Shown: positions 1 through 6,450 of the stretch, piece after piece
Position numbering within the stretch: position 1 is the stretch's first letter
Layout: every line of letters begins with the position of its first letter
Origin: DATLGB01 sp964242305
GTDB taxonomy: Bacteria > Actinomycetota > Thermoleophilia > Solirubrobacterales > Solirubrobacteraceae
Reading direction: 5' to 3'
DNA: 64,000 nucleotides
Assembly (NCBI GenBank): GCA_964242305.1
Contig: CAXTBB010000025.1
Location: 1-64,000, forward strand
Made by a program: the position numbers and the translations under genes
Notes under the pieces: generated by a model
What the model saw: the letters and a program-made list of their open reading frames with translations, nothing else
Told to the model about the DNA's origin: nothing
The model's database searches: none

Positions 1-476
1 AGATCATCACGGGCTACGACGTCATCGTCGACGGCGTGGACAACTTCCCGACGCGCTACCTGCTCAACGACGCGACCGTGCGGCTGCAGATCCCGGTGGT
101 CTCGGCGTCCATCCTCGGCTTCGACGGGCAGCTGTCGGTCTTCAAGCCCTACGACGGCCCGTGCTACCGCTGCCTGTACCCGGTGCCGCCGCCGGCCGAG
201 CTGGCCCCCTCGTGCGGTGCCAACGGCGTGCTCGGCGTCCTGCCCGGGACGATGGGCCTGCTGCAGGCGACCGAGGTCGTCAAGCTCATCACGGGCGCGG
301 GCGAGCCGCTGATCGGCCGCCTCCTGCTCTACGAGGCCCTCGGGGCGACGTTCACCGAGCTCAAGGTCCGCCGCGATCCGGAGTGCCCGGTGTGCTCCCG
401 CGACCCGTCGGACATCACCGACGACGAGATGGGCGTCTTCCCGGACTACGAGGCGTTCTGCGCCGCCGCGGGCTAG
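1..476 (+). CDS. MoeB/ThiF/HesA-family adenylyltransferase, 5' truncated by window edge
   Basis: C-terminal 157 residues of an E1-like enzyme that adenylates the C-terminal glycine of a ubiquitin-like sulfur carrier. The reading frame is open from base 3 (reads DGVDNFPTRYLLND, the conserved nucleotide/substrate-binding stretch). Two zinc-ligand pairs are visible, CYRC and CPVC, as in MoeB and MoeZ. The protein stops about 10 residues after the second pair, so it has no C-terminal rhodanese domain, unlike mycobacterial MoeZ. The sulfur-carrier gene follows 13 bp downstream, so this is most likely the activating enzyme for it. The N-terminal ATP-binding half lies outside the window. Confidence 0.9.
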   Translation, partial: IITGYDVIVDGVDNFPTRYLLNDATVRLQIPVVSASILGFDGQLSVFKPYDGPCYRCLYPVPPPAELAPSCGANGVLGVLPGTMGLLQATEVVKLITGAGEPLIGRLLLYEALGATFTELKVRRDPECPVCSRDPSDITDDEMGVFPDYEAFCAAAG

Positions 477-479
477 GGT
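474..479 (+). promoter_or_regulatory. Putative -10 box (TAGGGT) for cysO
   Basis: TAGGGT lies 10 nt before the ATG at 490 and contains the TAG stop codon of the upstream gene. It fits the recurring TAnnnT-close-to-start pattern of this window, suggesting a leaderless or near-leaderless transcript in addition to read-through from upstream. Confidence 0.4.
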
Positions 480-489
480 CACCGGGCCT

Positions 490-762
490 ATGGCGACTGT
501 GAAGATCCCACCGGTCCTCCGACCGAGCGTCGGCGGCGAGAAGCAGGTCGAGGCGTCCGGCGCCAACGTCGGCGAGGTGCTGCGCTCCCTCGCCGGCGAC
601 CACCCCGCCACGGAGTCCCAGCTCTTCAGCGGCGAGGGCCAGCTCAACCGCTACGTGAACGTCTACCTCAACGACGAGGACGTCCGTGTCCTCGACGGGC
701 TCGACACCGGGGTCAAGGAGGGTGACACGCTCGTCATCCTCCCCGCCATGGCCGGCGGCTAG
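490..762 (+). CDS. cysO: Ubiquitin-like sulfur carrier protein CysO (MoaD/ThiS family)
   Basis: A 90-residue beta-grasp protein ending in the AMAGG tail. In this family the terminal Gly-Gly is adenylated and converted to a thiocarboxylate that donates sulfide. Length and sequence fit CysO, the carrier for cysteine synthesis in mycobacteria, better than the shorter ThiS. Its expected partners are all nearby: a MoeB/MoeZ-like activator immediately upstream, CysM at 1902 and the Mec protease at 3171. A MoaD role in molybdopterin synthesis is possible in principle, but no moaE is present and the cysM/mec linkage argues for cysteine synthesis. Confidence 0.85.
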   Translation: MATVKIPPVLRPSVGGEKQVEASGANVGEVLRSLAGDHPATESQLFSGEGQLNRYVNVYLNDEDVRVLDGLDTGVKEGDTLVILPAMAGG

Positions 763-784
763 ACGCCCGCTGATCACCGCCTGA
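760..784 (+). repeat. Partial copy (left arm) of the ~107-bp long-hairpin element
   Basis: The 25 bases starting at the cysO stop codon TAG are identical to 26872-26896, where the same string starts at the guaA stop codon. Only the left arm is recognisable here; the sequence after about 785 does not match the full copies at 26871 and 27582. The fragment supplies the stop codon of the truncated acetyltransferase remnant on the opposite strand. Confidence 0.7.
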
Positions 785-896
785 GCGCACCCGTCGGATG
801 ACGCGCGCGGGGGTGCCGACGGCGAGGACGCCTCGCGCGCTCGGCCATGGCCTTCAGCTCGGGATCATCGGCTAGGTAGAGCTCGCCGGCGAGCAT
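774..896 (-). pseudogene. Remnant of a maltose/sugar O-acetyltransferase (N-terminal fragment only)
   Basis: A 40-codon frame whose first ~23 codons read MLAGELYLADDPEL followed by KAMAERARR, the typical N-terminal (Mac) segment of maltose/nodulation O-acetyltransferases of the hexapeptide class. The remaining codons are Arg/Pro-rich nonsense, and the stop lies inside the partial hairpin element at 760-784. The entire acetyltransferase domain is missing. It starts 4 bp after the YihY stop on the same strand, so it was probably the second gene of that operon. The assignment rests on a short motif recognised by eye. Confidence 0.6.
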
Positions 897-900
897 GCGG

Positions 901-1875
901 TCACGTGCGCACGAACAGCGACTTGACGAACCCCGCGACCTGGCGGTGGAACGGCGGGCCGGGCGGGCCGTCGTACTGGCCGTCGCGCACGCACGGCCAC
1001 TCGGCCGCGAACTCCGCGCCGAGCAGGGCGATGAAGGAGACCACGTAGGTGAAGACGAGGAAGGCGACGACGGCGCCCAGCGAGGCGTAGACGGCGCCGT
1101 AGTTGGCGAAGTTCTGCAGGTAGGCGGCGAAGCCGACCTTGGCCAGCTCGTACCCGACGGCGGCGACGAGGACGCCGGGCCAGATGTCGCGCAGGCGCGG
1201 GCGCTCGGCGGGCACGAGCCGGAAGATGCCGGTGAAGACGATCACCGCGATCAGCAGCGGAAGGATGTGGCCGATCGCCTGGGCGGCCTGGATGACCGTG
1301 TTGTCGGTCCGCTTGACGACGCTGTCGACCAGGGTCAGCGCCAGCGAGAGGGTGATCAGGATGCCGAAGACGAGCACCATGACCAGGTCCCACAGCTTGG
1401 CCTGGACGGGCGGCCGGTCCTCCTGCACGCGGAAGGCGACGTTGAGCGCCTGGCGGATCGAGCCCATCACGTTGGAGGCGGCGAACAGCAGCGTGAAGAC
1501 GCCCAGCGCGCTGAAGCCGGCCACGTCGCGCGTCACCTGGAGCATCGCCTTCTCGAGCTGGCGCCGGCCCTGGTTCTGCGTGATGGGGAGCCGGTCGAGC
1601 AGGAAGTCGACGACCTGCCGCCGGGCGGAGTCGTCGTGCTTGACGATGCCGAGCACGGCGACGCACAGGATCGCGATGGGGAAGATCGAGAACAGCGCGT
1701 AGAAGGAGATCGCCGCGGCACGCTGGGTGCAGCCGTGGGCGAAGAAGCCGCCGACGCCGTGCTCGACGAGCTGCCCGAGGCGGCGCCAGGCCCGGGCCAG
1801 GCGGCTCTCGTCCGAGAGGTGCGGTGGCACGTCCGCAGTCGCCGAGGGCTGGGCCATCGGGAGGGGATTACCCAT
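901..1875 (-). CDS. YihY/virulence factor BrkB family membrane protein
   Basis: A 324-residue multi-pass membrane protein of the YihY/UPF0761 family; its biochemical function is not established. Visible family traits are the N-terminal RAAAISFYALFSIFPIAI segment, a second hydrophobic block near ASNVMGSIRQALNVAF, and four further hydrophobic segments to about residue 295. The start used here is ATG at 1875, preceded by GGAGAAGG; an alternative ATG lies 6 codons in. Divergent from cysM with only 26 bp between starts. It separates cysO from cysM, so the cysteine genes are not one transcription unit. Confidence 0.88.
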   Translation of the reverse strand: MGNPLPMAQPSATADVPPHLSDESRLARAWRRLGQLVEHGVGGFFAHGCTQRAAAISFYALFSIFPIAILCVAVLGIVKHDDSARRQVVDFLLDRLPITQNQGRRQLEKAMLQVTRDVAGFSALGVFTLLFAASNVMGSIRQALNVAFRVQEDRPPVQAKLWDLVMVLVFGILITLSLALTLVDSVVKRTDNTVIQAAQAIGHILPLLIAVIVFTGIFRLVPAERPRLRDIWPGVLVAAVGYELAKVGFAAYLQNFANYGAVYASLGAVVAFLVFTYVVSFIALLGAEFAAEWPCVRDGQYDGPPGPPFHRQVAGFVKSLFVRT

Positions 1876-1885
1876 CCTTCTCCAC

Positions 1886-1891
1886 TATCCT
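1886..1891 (+). promoter_or_regulatory. Putative -10 box (TATCCT) for cysM
   Basis: TATCCT lies 10 nt before the ATG at 1902. No ribosome-binding site is visible between it and the start, consistent with a nearly leaderless transcript. The reverse strand of the same AT-rich patch could serve the divergent YihY gene. Confidence 0.35.
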
Positions 1892-1901
1892 TTTTGAAGT
1901 C

Positions 1902-2870
1902 ATGGCTGGAGAGCTGAGAAACCGTCCCTGCGGTGGTCGCTACGGCGACATCGTGCAGGCCATCGGGAACACCCCGCTGGTCGAGCTCAAGCGGTTGTCG
2001 CCCAAGCCGGGCGTCCGCATCTGGGCCAAGCTCGAGTCCCACAACCCCACGGGGTCCGTCAAGGACCGGGTGGCGCGCGCGCTGATCGAGGACGCCGAGG
2101 ACAAGGGCGCCATCCGTCCCGGCCAGACCATCCTCGAGCCGACGTCGGGCAACACCGGCATCAGCCTGGCCATGATCTGCAGCCGCAAGGGCTACGACCT
2201 GAAGGTCGTCATGCCCGACAACGTGACGCCCGAGCGCACCCAGCTGCTGAAGATGTACGGCGCGGAGATCGTCTACTCGCCGGGCGACCAGGGCTCCAAC
2301 GGCGCCGTCGCGATGGCGCTGGAGATGGCCGCCAACGACGCCTCGTACTACATGCCCTACCAGTACGGCAACGAGGCGAACCCGCTCGCGCACTACAACG
2401 GGACCGCCCCTGAGATCCTCGAGGAGCTCGACGAGATCTCCGCCTTCGTCGCCGGCCTGGGCACGGGCGGCACGCTGATGGGCAACGGCCGGCGCTTCAA
2501 GGAGGAGTTCGGCGACGCCATCAAGATCGTCGCCGCCGAGCCGATGCAGGGCGAGCCCGTGCAGGGCCTGCGCTCGCTCGACGACGGCTTCATCCCGCCG
2601 ATCATCGACCTCAGCGTGCTGGACCGGAAGATCTTCGTCACCAACCACGACGCGATCGTGTGGACGAAGAAGCTGCTGGCCGAGGAGGGCATCTTCGCCG
2701 GTGTCTCGTCCGGCGCCATCGCGTCCATCGCGGTGCGCATCGCCAACGAGATGGACGAGGGCAACGTCGTCTTCATCGTCTGCGACGACGGCTGGAAGTA
2801 CCTGTCGTCCGGGCTCTACACCAAGCCGGTAGAGGAGCTCGAGGCGATGGAGTCCACGCTGTGGTGGTGA
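1902..2870 (+). CDS. cysM: CysO-dependent O-phosphoserine sulfhydrylase (cysteine synthase) CysM
   Basis: A 322-residue PLP enzyme of the cysteine synthase fold. The PLP lysine lies in NPTGSVKDR and the substrate-binding loop is EPTSGNTGISLAM. The C-terminus, WKYLSSGLY...ESTLWW, matches mycobacterial CysM, whose C-terminal tail closes the active site and ends in a Trp; ordinary CysK lacks this. By family knowledge it joins O-phosphoserine with CysO thiocarboxylate to give a CysO-cysteine adduct. I chose ATG 1902 over upstream in-frame GTG starts because the residues before it (a Pro/Ser-rich stretch) are not family-like. Confidence 0.92.
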   Translation: MAGELRNRPCGGRYGDIVQAIGNTPLVELKRLSPKPGVRIWAKLESHNPTGSVKDRVARALIEDAEDKGAIRPGQTILEPTSGNTGISLAMICSRKGYDLKVVMPDNVTPERTQLLKMYGAEIVYSPGDQGSNGAVAMALEMAANDASYYMPYQYGNEANPLAHYNGTAPEILEELDEISAFVAGLGTGGTLMGNGRRFKEEFGDAIKIVAAEPMQGEPVQGLRSLDDGFIPPIIDLSVLDRKIFVTNHDAIVWTKKLLAEEGIFAGVSSGAIASIAVRIANEMDEGNVVFIVCDDGWKYLSSGLYTKPVEELEAMESTLWW

Positions 2871-2897
2871 CGCTCACGCGGCCTTTACCCGAGGGTC

Positions 2898-2903
2898 TAG
2901 TCT
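2898..2903 (+). promoter_or_regulatory. Putative -10 box (TAGTCT) for tatA
   Basis: TAGTCT sits 6 nt before the tatA ATG at 2910, 27 bp after the cysM stop, which would put the transcription start at or next to the start codon. Confidence 0.45.
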
Positions 2904-2909
2904 GAAGGG

Positions 2910-3170
2910 ATGCCCAACATCGGCGTCCCCGAGCTTCTCATCGTCCTCGTGATCGCGCTGGTCGTGCTCGGCCCCAAGAAGCTCCCCGAGGTCGGCCGAT
3001 CGCTGGGCAAGGGGATGCGGGAGTTCAAGGACTCGATCGCCGGCATCGGCGACGACGACGATGACGACGAGGTCGAGCGCAACGGCCTGCCGGCACCGGC
3101 GACCACCGTGGACGTCGCCTCGACGCCGAACACCACCGCGAGCCCCGAGAACCAGACCACGCCTTCGTAG
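2910..3170 (+). CDS. tatA: Sec-independent protein translocase TatA/E
   Basis: An 86-residue protein with the TatA layout: one N-terminal membrane helix (about residues 5-20), the GPKKLPEVGRSLGKG hinge and amphipathic helix, then an acidic run (six Asp near residue 50) and a Pro/Thr-rich tail. TatA oligomers form the pore for twin-arginine export of folded proteins. No tatB or tatC is present here. The next gene begins on the base after the stop codon, so tatA and mec are co-transcribed. Its insertion between cysM and mec is unusual compared with the compact mycobacterial mec-cysO-cysM cluster. Confidence 0.9.
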   Translation: MPNIGVPELLIVLVIALVVLGPKKLPEVGRSLGKGMREFKDSIAGIGDDDDDDEVERNGLPAPATTVDVASTPNTTASPENQTTPS

Positions 3171-3581
3171 GTGCGGATCCCGAGCGCGCTGTACGACGAG
3201 CTCGTCGGTCACGCGCTCGCGGACGAGAACGAGGTCTGCGGGATGGTCGCCGGCCGCGACGGCCTCGCCACGCGCGTCCTGCCGGTCCGCAACGCCGCCG
3301 CCCACCCGGCGCGGACCTACGAGATGGACCCCAACGATCAGCACCGCGTCTTCACCGCGATCGAGGACGCCGGGGAGGACCTGTTGGCCATTTACCACTC
3401 GCACCCCCCGGTGGGCGCATACTTCTCTGAGACGGACATGAAGATGGCCTACACCGAGGACGGCGAGCACCTGCTCTGGCCCGGGACCCTGTACATCGTC
3501 GTCGGCCTCCGGCCCCACGGCGTGAAGACCTACGCCATCGCCGACCACCAGGCCATCGAGGTCGAGCTCGAGCGTGTTTAA
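3171..3581 (+). CDS. mec: JAMM-motif metallopeptidase Mec (CysO-cysteine hydrolase)
   Basis: A 136-residue Mov34/MPN/JAB1 protease. The zinc site is complete: Glu in NEVCGM, HSHP at about residues 81-84, and the S/D pair of YFSETD eleven residues on. In mycobacteria, Mec cleaves cysteine from the CysO-Cys adduct and regenerates the carrier. It completes the CysO pathway with cysO and cysM upstream. GTG start at 3171 directly abuts the tatA stop; no own ribosome-binding site is needed if translation is coupled. Confidence 0.9.
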   Translation: MRIPSALYDELVGHALADENEVCGMVAGRDGLATRVLPVRNAAAHPARTYEMDPNDQHRVFTAIEDAGEDLLAIYHSHPPVGAYFSETDMKMAYTEDGEHLLWPGTLYIVVGLRPHGVKTYAIADHQAIEVELERV

Positions 3582-3942
3582 CGACGCCGACCCGCGCAAG
3601 GTCTTCCCCCAGTACGGCGAGGGTCCGCTGGTCAAGGTCGGCTGGGCGCCCAACCAGGCCGCGGCGGAGCTGATGGCCGGGCTGCTGCTCGAGGAGGGGA
3701 TCCCGAGCATCGCCAAGCGCGCCGGCGGCTTCGACGTCCCCGACTTCCTGGCCGCCGGACCGCGCGACATCTTCGTCGCCGCGTCCGGTGTCGACAACGC
3801 GCTCGACATCCTCGGCGGCCACCCGACCTACGAGCACGAGCCGCACGCACCGGCTCCGGCCTGGGTGCGCGCGCTGGCGATCCTGCTCGTGGCCGTCACC
3901 GTCAGCCTCGTGCTCGCCGGCGTGGTCATCGCAGTGTTCTGA
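3574..3942 (+). CDS. DUF2007 (putative signal-transducing) protein with C-terminal membrane helix
   Basis: A 122-residue protein with a GTG start overlapping the last codons of mec by 8 bp. The N-terminal ~75 residues resemble DUF2007 (LVKVGWAPNQAAAELMAGLL then EEGIPSIAKR), a small ferredoxin-fold domain of unknown role. A hydrophobic helix spans about residues 97-120 and ends the protein, so it is likely tail-anchored. Overlap with mec suggests co-translation. Its stop codon lies inside the palindrome at 3933-3993. Confidence 0.7.
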   Translation: MFNDADPRKVFPQYGEGPLVKVGWAPNQAAAELMAGLLLEEGIPSIAKRAGGFDVPDFLAAGPRDIFVAASGVDNALDILGGHPTYEHEPHAPAPAWVRALAILLVAVTVSLVLAGVVIAVF

Positions 3943-3993
3943 ACACTCGCGACTCAGGGGACAGTCCCCTCAGTCTCAAGTGTTCAGAACACT
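3933..3993. repeat. 61-bp near-perfect palindrome acting as bidirectional terminator between convergent genes
   Basis: The two 30-base halves match as reverse complements at 27 of 30 positions around a single central base at 3963. The outer arms (AGTGTTCTGAACACT and its exact reverse complement) and the inner core GGGGACAGTCCCC are perfect. Both convergent genes end in the same Val-Phe-stop inside the outer arms, so the element supplies both stop codons. The inner core GGACAGTCC recurs in the palindrome inside nnrD at 41044. REP-like by structure. Confidence 0.8.
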
Positions 3994-4745
3994 GGCCGGC
4001 GTGTGGGCTGGCGGCCGTCCGCCATCCGGCGCAGGTGTGCGTGCCAGGTGCCTTCGGTGTGCCGGTGCGGGCGGCCGTGGAAGGCGGCGTCGAGCGGCGT
4101 GTCCCCGCGGGCCAGCGACACCGCCTCGGCCTCGCCCTCCTCGCGGGCGAGCATGTCGAAGACCGACCCGCCGAGCAGGAGCGCGTCGGCGCGGCTGGGC
4201 GGGAAGTCCGGCTCGGCCCCCTCGCGCAACCGCCGGGCGAGCGCCGGCCGGACGTGGTCGACCTGCCCGCTGAAGTACTGGCCGGCGCCCTCGATCAGCC
4301 AGGCGCTCCGGCTGTAGCGCGCCAGCATGCGCGGTCCCAGTTTGGGGCGCAGCGCGGGGTTGGCCTCGGCGACGACGCGCTTGGCCAGCAGCGCAGCCGG
4401 CGCCAGCATCAGCATCTCCAGCGATCCCTCGACGTTGGACGCCCGCTTGGCGAGCACGCGCGGGGAGAGGACGTGCAGCTCGCGCTCGCCCGCCCAGCCG
4501 ACCACGTAGCGGCGGCCGGCGGGCGCGGTCACGCGGCGCAGGACGGGCAGCAGCGGCGCGGCGCCGTCGAGCTGGGCCTCCGTGCCGTGCAGGACGACGT
4601 CGAGCGGCCCGACCGCAGTGGCGAACGTGCGCTCGAGCCGCGCGCGCACCTCCTCGAGCGACGTCAGGACGTGCGCGGCGTCGTCGGCGTCGCGGTCGTC
4701 GTGCCGCGCGGTGAAGGTCTCACTCGTCGTCTCCAGCCAGGACAC
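3984..4745 (-). CDS. Hypothetical protein, resembles a degenerate peptidase MA-like domain
   Basis: A 253-residue soluble protein of unknown function. The middle, RSAWLIEGAGQYFSGQVDHV (about residues 160-180), resembles the region of peptidase MA/gluzincin proteins that carries the third zinc ligand, but no HExxH motif is present upstream, so catalytic activity is doubtful. The start used is GTG 4745, 10 bp after the stop of the DUF1152 gene; the open frame extends further upstream, but that part is a shadow of the upstream gene. Third gene of the 6297-3984 minus-strand run. Confidence 0.6.
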   Translation of the reverse strand: MSWLETTSETFTARHDDRDADDAAHVLTSLEEVRARLERTFATAVGPLDVVLHGTEAQLDGAAPLLPVLRRVTAPAGRRYVVGWAGERELHVLSPRVLAKRASNVEGSLEMLMLAPAALLAKRVVAEANPALRPKLGPRMLARYSRSAWLIEGAGQYFSGQVDHVRPALARRLREGAEPDFPPSRADALLLGGSVFDMLAREEGEAEAVSLARGDTPLDAAFHGRPHRHTEGTWHAHLRRMADGRQPTRRPVF

Positions 4746-4755
4746 GCGGCCGCCG

Positions 4756-5649
4756 TCAGCCGGCGGCGCCGCCTTCGGCGGCGCGCTCCCTCTCCCACGC
4801 GAACTCCGTGCGGATGCCCATCGCGCCGATGATGGCATCCGCCTCGTCGAGGGAGGCGGCGTCGAGCACGGCTGCAGCCAATCTTGCGGGACCGGCGATG
4901 GCAGCCGCACAGTCGTAGAAGAACGCGACCGTGGCGATCGGGGACAGCTCCACGGTGCGCCGGCCCTCGCGGATGGTGACCTCGCCGAAGCCGCCGCGGA
5001 AGGCGCGCAGGACCATGGCGCTGGCCTCGGTGGGCACGACCGCGATCGCCGCCTCGAGGCGCTCGGCCGCTGCCGGCGTCAGGCCCCAGGCGCCGAGCGT
5101 GCCGACCTCGCTGATGCGCTGCATCACCTCGGCGGGCCGCAGCTCGCCGTCGCAGCCGGCGCCGACGACCGCGCCGATCACGCGCGTCCGCATGAAGGCG
5201 GAGGCGGCCAGCACGACCGCGTCGCACAGGGGGCTGGCCAGGCCGGCTTCGTCGCCGTGGGCGAGGACGTCGCCGCCGACGTCCACGAGGACGACCGTGT
5301 CGCACTCGAGCGCGGCGGCGGCGCCGTCCAGCGCGGCGGCGATCGCCCGCGGGCCGCCGTTGGGATCGACCAGCAGGACGGGCTCGTCGAGCACCCGGGC
5401 GAGGTTGGACTCGGCGAAGCGGAATGACCTGCCCCCACCCACCCCGGTGGTGTCCGGGCCCGCCAGGACGGCGCCCTCGACCAGCGGCGCGGCGCCCTCG
5501 ATCTCGTGCAGGTGCCGCGGGCCGGGCAGCGGGTCGACCGGCCGGCGCTCCCAGGTCACGCCGCCGACGCGCGCCGGCCACGCCGATTGCGCCACGGCGT
5601 AGGCGCCGGCGCAGTCACCGCCGCCCCCGATCCCGATGAAGAGGTGCAG
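4756..5649 (-). CDS. DUF1152 family protein, probable CTG start
   Basis: About 297 residues. Homology begins before any ATG or GTG: the frame upstream of the first GTG (5595) reads HLFIGIGGGGDCAGAYAV, the glycine-rich motif that opens DUF1152 proteins. The only plausible initiator is CTG at 5649, three bases after the stop of the upstream gene in the same frame. Other visible blocks are a DPNGGPRAIAAAL segment and a VVLVDVGGDVLA segment, which look like a nucleotide-type alpha/beta fold. The substrate of the family is unknown. Co-transcribed with its two neighbours. Confidence 0.75.
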   Translation of the reverse strand: MHLFIGIGGGGDCAGAYAVAQSAWPARVGGVTWERRPVDPLPGPRHLHEIEGAAPLVEGAVLAGPDTTGVGGGRSFRFAESNLARVLDEPVLLVDPNGGPRAIAAALDGAAAALECDTVVLVDVGGDVLAHGDEAGLASPLCDAVVLAASAFMRTRVIGAVVGAGCDGELRPAEVMQRISEVGTLGAWGLTPAAAERLEAAIAVVPTEASAMVLRAFRGGFGEVTIREGRRTVELSPIATVAFFYDCAAAIAGPARLAAAVLDAASLDEADAIIGAMGIRTEFAWERERAAEGGAAG

Positions 5650-5652
5650 TGG

Positions 5653-6297
5653 CTAGGCGAACGCCGGGGTGGCGACCGGGGTGCCGTTGGCATCCGCGAC
5701 GCGCGAGATCTCCTCGGCGGCGCGGTCGAACTCCTCGTCGGAGAGCACCGGCGTCCCCTCGAACGGGAGGTCGCGGGTGATCTCCAGGAAGGAGCGGCAG
5801 CCGCCGAAGTCGTCGCGCACCTTGACGGTGACCGGACGCGGGATCCGGTACGCGCGCAGGAGGACCACGTGCAGCGGATGGCGGCTCTTCCACGAGAGGC
5901 GCTTCTCGGCGTAGTCGGTCGTCCACACGTAGTAGGGGGACAGCGCCTCGACGGCGCGGCGGTCGGTGACCGTCCACGCGCCGGCGACCTCCGCCCACGC
6001 GCGGATGCGGACGCGGTCAGGCTGGCTGATGCCGCCGTCGGCGGTCAGCGCCCAGGCGGGCGGCTCGCCGTCGGCCCACACGCCCTCCTCGAGCGCGCGG
6101 CGGAGCTCGGGGTGATGGGACGGACGCACCAGGTCATTGCGCTGGTGGTCGAAGGTGGGGTACAGGAAGAACCGGTTGTGCTCGAGCTCGAAGTGCTTCC
6201 CGGGCTCGTGAACGCCGCCCTTGCGCAGGGTGACGAGCTGCTCGCCCTCGGCGAGTGCGCGGACGGTAACGGCCCATTCCTTGAAGGCGATTGGCAT
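5653..6297 (-). CDS. DUF1802 family protein
   Basis: A 214-residue soluble protein that opens with FKEWAVTVRALAEGEQLVTL, then RKGG and LYPTFDHQ, the recognisable core of DUF1802. No catalytic mechanism is known for the family. It is the first gene of a three-gene minus-strand run with DUF1152 and the peptidase-MA-like gene, and it has its own strong promoter at 6377-6406. No clear Shine-Dalgarno precedes the ATG. Confidence 0.75.
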   Translation of the reverse strand: MPIAFKEWAVTVRALAEGEQLVTLRKGGVHEPGKHFELEHNRFFLYPTFDHQRNDLVRPSHHPELRRALEEGVWADGEPPAWALTADGGISQPDRVRIRAWAEVAGAWTVTDRRAVEALSPYYVWTTDYAEKRLSWKSRHPLHVVLLRAYRIPRPVTVKVRDDFGGCRSFLEITRDLPFEGTPVLSDEEFDRAAEEISRVADANGTPVATPAFA

Positions 6298-6376
6298 AGG
6301 GGAGGGGGGTTGCGGACGACCGACGAGAAAGGCACCTGTAAGCCGTCGTACCTATGACTCCAGGACCCGGACCGAC

Positions 6377-6406
6377 ATCCTATGCACACCCTGTACAAAA
6401 GTACAA
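6377..6406 (-). promoter_or_regulatory. Sigma70-like promoter for the DUF1802 operon
   Basis: On the minus strand TTGTAC (6401-6406) and TAGGAT (6377-6382) are separated by exactly 18 bp in an AT-rich island unusual for this window. TGTACAAAAGTACA (6392-6405) is a perfect inverted repeat overlapping the -35 box and could be an operator. The predicted transcription start is near 6370, giving a leader of about 70 nt. Confidence 0.6.
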
Positions 6407-6450
6407 CTTCCCTGCAAATAGAGCGTTTATTCGAGGTGACAGTGTGTCAA

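Noticed and set aside
872..1666. Open frame on the minus strand in another phase of YihY
   Set aside because: Arg-rich shadow of the YihY gene.
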